NCBI GenBank assembly: GCA_902462065.1
Contig: CABQAK010000054.1
Coordinates: 1-10,217 of the forward strand
Reading direction: 5' to 3'
Length of the DNA stretch: 10,217 nucleotides
From: an uncultured Collinsella sp.
GTDB taxonomy: Bacteria > Actinomycetota > Coriobacteriia > Coriobacteriales > Coriobacteriaceae
Under the pieces are notes generated by a model. The model was not told the origin of the DNA, searched no databases, and saw only the letters and a list, made by a program, of their open reading frames with translations. Below are positions 5,834 through 10,217 of the stretch, in pieces (position 1 is the stretch's first letter; every line of letters starts with the position of its first letter). A program made the translations under genes and the position numbers.

Positions 5834-7441
5834 ATGGGATCTGATGTGAAGATCGCACGCGCGTTGATCTCGGTTACCGATAAGACGGACGTCGTCGATT
5901 TCGCACGGACGCTGGTTGACGACTTTGGCGTCGAGATCATCTCTACGGGCGGCACGGCTCGTGCCATCGAGGACGCGGGCATTCCCGTAACCCCCATCGA
6001 GGAGTTCACGGGCTATCCCGAGATGATGGACGGCCGCGTTAAGACCCTGCACCCCAAGGTTCATGGCGCGCTGCTGGCCCGCCGCGATTCCGAGCAGCAC
6101 ATGCAGGAGGCGGCTCAGCACGGCATTAAGCTGATCGACCTGGTCGTCGTCAACCTGTACGAGTTCGAGAAGACCGTTGCCAACCCCGAGGTCACCTTCG
6201 CGGACGCTATCGAGCACATCGACATCGGTGGCCCCTCCATGCTGCGCTCTGCTGCCAAGAACGCCGCGAGCGTTACCGTCATCTCCGACCCGGCCGACTA
6301 TGATGCCGTCCTGGCCGAGATGCACGAGACCGGTGGCTGCACCACGCTTTCCACCCGTCGTCGCCTGCAGGTGAAGGTCTACCAGACCACCGCCGCCTAC
6401 GACACGGCTATCTCCCGTTGGCTTGCCGCCCAGGCAAGCGACGTGGCGGACACCTCTGCCAAGCTCGAGATTTCGCTGGAGAAGGTCGACGACCTGCGCT
6501 ATGGCGAGAACCCGCAGCAGAAGGCCACGGTCTATCGCTTTGCCGAGGGCTGCGAGAACACCGCGAGCTCGCAGTTCCCGCTCGTGGGCTCCGAGCAGAT
6601 CCAGGGCAAGCCGCTCAGCTACAACAACTATCTGGATGCCGACGCCGCCTGGAACCTGGTCCGCGAGTTCGACGAGCCGGCCTGCGTGATCCTCAAGCAC
6701 CAAAACCCCTGCGGTTCCGCCGTTGCCGAGGACATCACGGCCGCCTACGATCGCGCCTTCGCCTGCGATCCCAAGAGCGCCTTTGGCGGCATCATCGCCT
6801 GCAACCGCGAGGTTCCCTTTGAGCTGGTTGAGCACTTTGCCGATCAGAACAAGCAGTTCGTCGAGGTCATCATCGCCCCGAGCTACACCGACGAGGCGCT
6901 CGAGCGCATGGCCAAGCGCCCCAACCTGCGCGTGCTGGCTACCGGCGGCGTGGACCACGGCGCCCAGGTGGAGCTGCGCTCCGTCGACGGCGGCATGCTG
7001 GTGCAGGAAGTCGACCACGTGACCGAGGACCCCGCGACCTTTACGTTCCCCACCGACCGCAAGCCCACCGACGCCGAGATGGCCGAGCTCGAGTTTGCCT
7101 GGAAGGTCTGCAAGGGCGTCAAGTCCAACGCCATCCTGGTCTCCAAGGGCAAGGCCGGCATTGGCATGGGCCCGGGTCAGCCCAACCGCGTTGACTCCGC
7201 ACTGCTTGCCTGCGAGCGCGCCGAGGACTTCTGCGAGCGCGAGGGCGTGGAGAAGGGCGGCTTTGCCTGTGCAAGCGACGCGTTCTTCCCGTTCCGCGAC
7301 AACGTCGACGTGCTTGCTGCACACGGCGTGACCTGCATCATCCAGCCCGGCGGCTCCAAGCGCGACGACGAAAGCATCCAGGCCTGCAATGAGCACAATA
7401 TTGCTATGGTGTTTACGGGCGCTCGCCACTTCCGCCACTAA
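5834..7441 (+). CDS. purH: Bifunctional AICAR transformylase / IMP cyclohydrolase
   Basis: A 535-residue cytoplasmic enzyme for the last two steps of de novo purine synthesis: AICAR is formylated with 10-formyl-tetrahydrofolate to FAICAR, which is then cyclised to IMP. The N-terminal MGS-like cyclohydrolase domain spans about 6-200, with ISVTDK (12-17), STGGT (37-41), GRVKTLHPKVHG (67-78) and NLYEF (107-111). The C-terminal transformylase domain contains LRYGENPQQKA (221-231), GKPLSYNNYLD (258-268) and the catalytic KHQNPCG with K288 and H289, then SAFGGIIACN (315-324), SNAIL (431-435), DAFFPFRD (482-489) and the terminal FTGARHFRH. Length is close to the family's usual 510-540 and no key motif is missing. 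AGGAGG (5823-5828), 5 nt before the ATG, is a near-ideal ribosome binding site. The gene is followed by a strong terminator and is not in a visible pur operon. Confidence 0.97.
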   Translation: MGSDVKIARALISVTDKTDVVDFARTLVDDFGVEIISTGGTARAIEDAGIPVTPIEEFTGYPEMMDGRVKTLHPKVHGALLARRDSEQHMQEAAQHGIKLIDLVVVNLYEFEKTVANPEVTFADAIEHIDIGGPSMLRSAAKNAASVTVISDPADYDAVLAEMHETGGCTTLSTRRRLQVKVYQTTAAYDTAISRWLAAQASDVADTSAKLEISLEKVDDLRYGENPQQKATVYRFAEGCENTASSQFPLVGSEQIQGKPLSYNNYLDADAAWNLVREFDEPACVILKHQNPCGSAVAEDITAAYDRAFACDPKSAFGGIIACNREVPFELVEHFADQNKQFVEVIIAPSYTDEALERMAKRPNLRVLATGGVDHGAQVELRSVDGGMLVQEVDHVTEDPATFTFPTDRKPTDAEMAELEFAWKVCKGVKSNAILVSKGKAGIGMGPGQPNRVDSALLACERAEDFCEREGVEKGGFACASDAFFPFRDNVDVLAAHGVTCIIQPGGSKRDDESIQACNEHNIAMVFTGARHFRH

Positions 7442-7470
7442 GTTCCGCCTTGGGACAAAATAATCTCCGC

Positions 7471-7506
7471 AAAAGACGGCTGCTCCGTTTGGAGGGCCGT
7501 CTTTTT
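7471..7506 (+). terminator. Rho-independent terminator of purH
   Basis: AAAAGACGGC (7471-7480) pairs with GCCGTCTTTT (7496-7505), and an inner CTCC/GGAG stem (7483-7486, 7491-7494) closes a GTTT loop; five T follow from 7502. The hairpin starts 30 bp after the purH stop and is the clearest terminator in the window. Confidence 0.93.
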
Positions 7507-7508
7507 GG

Positions 7509-7514
7509 TATAAG
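7509..7514 (+). promoter_or_regulatory. Candidate -10 box before the 243-residue protein
   Basis: TATAAG (5 of 6 to TATAAT) begins two bases after the purH terminator T-run. A start point near 7521 would leave the ATG at 7523 almost leaderless, or give a 26-nt leader to an in-frame ATG at 7547 with GAAAGG (7534-7539) as its binding site. The -35 region would fall inside the purH terminator hairpin and is poor. Confidence 0.35.
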
Positions 7515-7522
7515 AGGACGGA

Positions 7523-8254
7523 ATGACTAACACGAAAGGTATGACCATGCCCCAGATTGATGATGCCGAGCTGTTTGGCAATGCCGAGGATCAGCGTGCG
7601 TACGAGGACTTTTGCGCCAATCAGGAGGCGGTCGAGAAGTTTACGCTCGACAAGCCCGCACTTGTCTGCCGTTGGCGTATGTCCAACAAAAAGGTGCCCA
7701 TGCTCAACCGCCACATTCGCGCGCTGTCCGAGCGCCTGGTGCAGGGCGAGCCGCTTACCCATAACATGCTCAGCTGGGCCAAACAACACGTTGAGTGGTC
7801 GCTTGCCGAGGGCGATTACACTGCGCACGACGGCGTACTCATGCTAGTGATCGACGTCAACGGCAACGCCGCCATGACGGTGGGGGAGTACGAGCCGCTA
7901 ACCGATACGTCGGCCAAGGCGCTGCACGCCCGTTCCGCCGAGGCCCGCTCCGAGGCCGACGAGACCGGCGTGGCGCCCGAGTTGCTCGCCGCCGTCAACA
8001 ACGGCGAGCTTGCCTTTGTGGCGCCGGCGGACGAGTGCCTGTGCGGCACGGCGACGCTCATTGAGCAGCTGGCCCAGACCAAGGGCATCCCGGTCGCGCG
8101 CGTAGATATTCCCGCACAGCTCAAGGGCGCCTTGTTCCTGGTGAGCGACGAGCACGGTGTGGTCCCCGCAACCGAGACGGACGCCGCCGAGGCCGACGCC
8201 GCTACGGTCGCCTTCTTCGCCGAAGGCTACGAAAAGCTCCGCGCCCGCCGCTAA
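7523..8254 (+). CDS. Hypothetical protein, possibly a divergent class IV aminotransferase relative
   Basis: A soluble 243-residue protein with no signal peptide or membrane helix. I do not firmly recognise the family. The order of some segments resembles class IV PLP enzymes (aminodeoxychorismate lyase type): LNRHIRALSERL (61-72) recalls the family's HxxRL helix, a hydrophobic strand GVLMLVIDVNG (104-114) follows, then AKALHARSAEAR (131-142), where K132 could match the PLP lysine, GVAPELLAAVNNGEL (149-163), and a C-terminal part GIPVARVDIP (188-197) and LFLVSDEHGVVP (204-215). But the spacing between H64 and K132 is much shorter than usual, and the segment holding the cofactor-contacting Glu and Asn is not evident, so activity is doubtful. 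Residues 216-230 are Ala/Asp/Glu-rich. The ATG at 7523 has AGAGG 5 nt upstream; ATGs at 7541 and 7547 are alternatives. It is separated from purH by a terminator. Confidence 0.75.
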   Translation: MTNTKGMTMPQIDDAELFGNAEDQRAYEDFCANQEAVEKFTLDKPALVCRWRMSNKKVPMLNRHIRALSERLVQGEPLTHNMLSWAKQHVEWSLAEGDYTAHDGVLMLVIDVNGNAAMTVGEYEPLTDTSAKALHARSAEARSEADETGVAPELLAAVNNGELAFVAPADECLCGTATLIEQLAQTKGIPVARVDIPAQLKGALFLVSDEHGVVPATETDAAEADAATVAFFAEGYEKLRARR

Positions 8255-8268
8255 ATGATGTTTCTGGG

Positions 8269-8298
8269 ACGGGGATTAAAAACTCATTTAATTCCCGT
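8269..8298. repeat. Inverted repeat after the 243-residue protein
   Basis: ACGGGGATTAAA (8269-8280) and TTTAATTCCCGT (8287-8298) pair over 12 positions with one G-T pair, around a 6-nt loop. It starts 15 bp after the stop codon, where a terminator is expected, but no T-run follows. It may be a weak terminator or a short palindromic repeat. Confidence 0.5.
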
Positions 8299-8303
8299 GC
8301 TCG

Positions 8304-8337
8304 TCGCGAGCGAGGGGCAAGCCTCTGCCACTCGCGA
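8304..8337 (+). repeat. Bulged-hairpin intergenic repeat, copy 2
   Basis: TCGCGAG (8304-8310) pairs with CTCGCGA (8331-8337); inside, GAGG (8312-8315) pairs with CCTC (8322-8325), leaving a right-side bulge TGCCA. The left arm CGCGAGCGAGGGGCA (8305-8319) matches the copy at 2566-2580 in 14 of 15 bases in opposite orientation, and the right arm shares the GCC-TC-TGCC-TCGC order. It lies in the 173-bp gap before the two-component genes and has no T-run. Confidence 0.5.
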
Positions 8338-8376
8338 ACAGTTCTGTCACTTTGGTGCCGCGTGAGGCGCGTATCT

Positions 8377-8395
8377 GCGGATCCGCGGTCATAAT
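8377..8395 (+). promoter_or_regulatory. Candidate promoter with overlapping palindrome for the two-component genes
   Basis: CATAAT (8390-8395) matches five of six consensus -10 positions and lies 32 bp before the response regulator ATG. A perfect 10-bp palindrome, GCGGATCCGC (8377-8386), ends three bases before it, inside what would be the promoter spacer, where a bound regulator could control transcription. No good -35 box is visible. The palindrome is short and could be chance in GC-rich DNA. Confidence 0.35.
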
Positions 8396-8427
8396 GGGGC
8401 AAGACAACCAAGAGGGGGGCGGAATCC

Positions 8428-9099
8428 ATGGCGCTGATCTATGTCGTTGAGGACGACGAGCCCATTCGTCGTGAGCTTATCGACATCCTTGCCCGTGCCG
8501 GTTTTGAGGTCGAGGCCTGCGAATCGTTCGAGCATGTTTCGCGCGATATTCTCGCCGCCGCGCCCGACCTGGTGCTGCTCGACCTGACGCTTCCCGTCAA
8601 GGACGGCCAGCATATCTGCCATGAGGTTCGCCGCGAATCCGAGGTTCCCATCATCGTCCTCACGTCGCGCGCGACCGAGATTGACGAGGTCATGGCCATG
8701 ACGCTCGGCGCGGACGACTTTGTTCCCAAGCCCTATAGCGCCCGTGTGCTCGTGGCGCGCATCAATGCCTTGCTGCGTCGCACCGCGGCGGCGGGCGAGC
8801 GCAGCACGCTCGTCCACAAAGGACTGGAGCTTGACCTCGCACGCTCCATGGTCACCAACACGCAAACGGGCACCAGCACCGAGCTCACCAAAAACGAGCT
8901 GCGTATCCTCTCGCTGCTTCTGAGCCGCGCGGGCAAGATCGTCTCGCGCTCGGCCATCATGCAGGACCTGTGGGACTCCGACGCCTTCGTGGACGACAAT
9001 ACGCTGACCGTCAACATCAACCGCCTGCGCACCACGCTCGAAAAAATCGGCATCAAGGGGTATTTGACGACGCACCGCGGCCAAGGCTATTCGGTCTAG
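8428..9099 (+). CDS. OmpR-family response regulator
   Basis: A 223-residue cytoplasmic transcription factor switched by phosphorylation. The receiver domain (1-118) has the acidic pocket at E8-D9-D10, the phosphoacceptor D52 in LLDLTLP, T79 in VLTSR and K101 in PKPYS, all as expected. The C-terminal winged-helix DNA-binding domain (about 128-223) shows TELTKNELRILSLLL (151-165), the recognition-helix region VNINRLRTTLEKIG (195-208) and the closing hairpin RGQGYSV. Length is typical. It starts at an ATG preceded by a long purine run, AGAGGGGGGCGGA (8411-8423). The kinase gene begins 9 bp after its stop, so the two form one operon. It most resembles regulators that partner BceS-type kinases, although the regulated genes are not visible. 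Confidence 0.95.
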   Translation: MALIYVVEDDEPIRRELIDILARAGFEVEACESFEHVSRDILAAAPDLVLLDLTLPVKDGQHICHEVRRESEVPIIVLTSRATEIDEVMAMTLGADDFVPKPYSARVLVARINALLRRTAAAGERSTLVHKGLELDLARSMVTNTQTGTSTELTKNELRILSLLLSRAGKIVSRSAIMQDLWDSDAFVDDNTLTVNINRLRTTLEKIGIKGYLTTHRGQGYSV

Positions 9100-9108
9100 G
9101 GGCCGGCT

Positions 9109-10152
9109 ATGTCGTTCGCCAAATTCTTCAAAGATGCGCTGCTTCCCGTCGCCGTGTGGACGTGCGGCGTGCTGCTGAGCTGCTTTGTGCTGACGGTCGC
9201 CGGCGCACCCGTCTCTATCGTGGTCGTGGCGGTCGGCGTGTCCTTTATCTTCGGTATGCTGGGCATCGTGATCGAGTACGCTCGCCGTCGCCGTTTTCTG
9301 CGTCAGTTGGAGCGCGCGGCAGAGGAGCTCGAGAGTCCCGCATGGGTGCAGGAGATGGTGCAATGCCCGACCTATGCCGAGGGCGAGCTCGAATACGAGG
9401 TCTTGCGCCGGGTGGGCAAAGCCGCCTGCGACGAGGTTGCCGAAGGCAGGCGTCAGACCGATGACTATCGCGACTATATCGAGAGCTGGGTCCACGAGGC
9501 CAAGCTGCCCCTGGCGGCGGCTCACCTGATTTTGGAAAACCTGGACAGCAGCGAAGACGACCTGTCGCGCGTAGATGACCTCGGTCGCGAGCTTGCCCGC
9601 GTGGAGCGCTATATCGACCAGGCGCTGTACTACGCGCGCTCGGAAGTCGTGGAGCGCGACTACCTGATTCGCCGCTGGGATCTCAAAACCTTGGTGACGG
9701 GCGCGATTAAAGCCAACGCGCGCGAGCTCATTGCGGCGCATGTGGCCCCGGTGTGCGAGAACCTCAACTTCGAGGTCTTTACCGACGAGAAGTGGCTCGA
9801 GTTTATTCTGGGCCAGCTCATTCAGAACAGCATTAAATATGCGTGCGAGGACGGCGCGAAGATCGTGTTTTCGGGCGCGTTGCTGGACGAGGGCCTGGCA
9901 AGCGAGCGCATCGAGCTTACCGTCGCGGACAACGGCTGCGGCGTGTGTGCGGCAGACCTGCCGCGCGTGTTCGAGAAGGGCTTTACCGGCGACAACGGCC
10001 GCACCACCAAGCGTGCAACGGGCATCGGTCTCTATCTGGTGGCGCGCCTGTGCTCCAAGATGGGCATCGACGTCACCGCAGCATCCGACTCCGGCAAAGG
10101 CTTTGTCGTCACGTTTGCCTTCTCAACCAACAAGTTTCAATACTTCGAGTAA
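9109..10152 (+). CDS. Intramembrane-sensing (BceS-like) sensor histidine kinase
   Basis: A 347-residue membrane kinase, partner of the adjacent regulator. Two transmembrane helices (about 10-31 and 35-56) are joined by only a few external residues, so there is no extracytoplasmic sensor domain, and no HAMP domain is evident. Arg-rich YARRRRFLRQ marks the cytoplasmic side. The phosphoacceptor is H129 in ESWVHEAKLPLAA, close to the WVHxxKxP form of BceS/GraS-type kinases. The ATP-binding domain is complete: N240 in QLIQNSIKYA, DNGCG (274-278), the F-box VFEKGFTG (287-294) and GIGLYL (305-310). BceS-type kinases usually sense antimicrobial peptides through a partner ABC transporter, typically encoded next door; none is inside the window, which ends 65 bp later. 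AGGGG (9098-9102), overlapping the regulator's stop, serves as ribosome binding site. Confidence 0.93.
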   Translation: MSFAKFFKDALLPVAVWTCGVLLSCFVLTVAGAPVSIVVVAVGVSFIFGMLGIVIEYARRRRFLRQLERAAEELESPAWVQEMVQCPTYAEGELEYEVLRRVGKAACDEVAEGRRQTDDYRDYIESWVHEAKLPLAAAHLILENLDSSEDDLSRVDDLGRELARVERYIDQALYYARSEVVERDYLIRRWDLKTLVTGAIKANARELIAAHVAPVCENLNFEVFTDEKWLEFILGQLIQNSIKYACEDGAKIVFSGALLDEGLASERIELTVADNGCGVCAADLPRVFEKGFTGDNGRTTKRATGIGLYLVARLCSKMGIDVTAASDSGKGFVVTFAFSTNKFQYFE

Positions 10153-10217
10153 CGCACACGGCAGATGTCCGCCTCAAACAAAACGTGCTTGTGAAGCCGG
10201 ATCTTTTTAAGATTAAC

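Noticed and set aside
5789..7828. 679-codon open frame on the minus strand opposite purH
   Set aside because: purH on the plus strand has full family motifs; the antisense frame stays open because of GC-rich third positions, and its translation is repetitive in Val, Leu, Gly and Ala with no recognisable domain.
8389..9741. 450-codon open frame on the minus strand opposite the two-component genes
   Set aside because: It is a shadow of two well-supported plus-strand genes with complete catalytic motifs and shows no domain of its own.
1..10217. CRISPR array, prophage, insertion sequence or defence island
   Set aside because: No regularly spaced repeats, transposase, integrase, phage structural gene or known defence domain was found.

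Overview
The window is GC-rich chromosomal DNA with short intergenic gaps and mostly clear AGGAGG-type ribosome binding sites. Codon use and the style of the proteins (a DUF2207 membrane protein with a poly-Gly tail, a glutamyl-Q-tRNA synthetase, short GTCCC-type intergenic repeats) suggest a Gram-positive, high-GC gut actinobacterium of the Coriobacteriia, most like Collinsella. That assignment is inference from recognition, not from a search.

Layout. Positions 1-256 hold no convincing gene, only a small hairpin followed by a T-run. A 79-residue two-helix membrane protein (257-496, +) precedes a calcineurin-like metallophosphoesterase (582-1307, +). This converges, 15 bp apart, with glutamyl-Q tRNA(Asp) synthetase (gluQ, 1323-2324, -), which may start on a leaderless mRNA. 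A gene-free stretch of about 500 bp (2325-2832) is unusually structured: an orphan perfect 13-bp hairpin, a folded repeat element and a tandem GTCCC repeat. Next come a DUF2207 membrane protein (2833-4776, +) with its own terminator, a second GTCCC repeat, and a GNAT acetyltransferase (4915-5556, -). The GNAT gene is divergent from purH (5834-7441, +), which makes IMP in the last two steps of purine synthesis; the shared 277-bp gap contains a perfect 14-bp palindrome. purH ends in a strong terminator that abuts the start of an unrecognised 243-residue protein (7523-8254, +). A 173-bp gap with two hairpins leads to a two-component pair, an OmpR-type response regulator (8428-9099) and a short BceS-like intramembrane-sensing histidine kinase (9109-10152). 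The window ends 65 bp later, before any partner transporter can be seen.

How the genes work together. Most genes look independently transcribed housekeeping or accessory functions. The only clear operon is the regulator-kinase pair. I found no defence system, prophage, transposase, CRISPR array, tRNA or rRNA. The most interesting material is non-coding: two families of short intergenic repeats, each present twice. One family brackets the DUF2207 gene. The other is a bulged hairpin element found in opposite orientations near 2521-2580 and 8304-8337.
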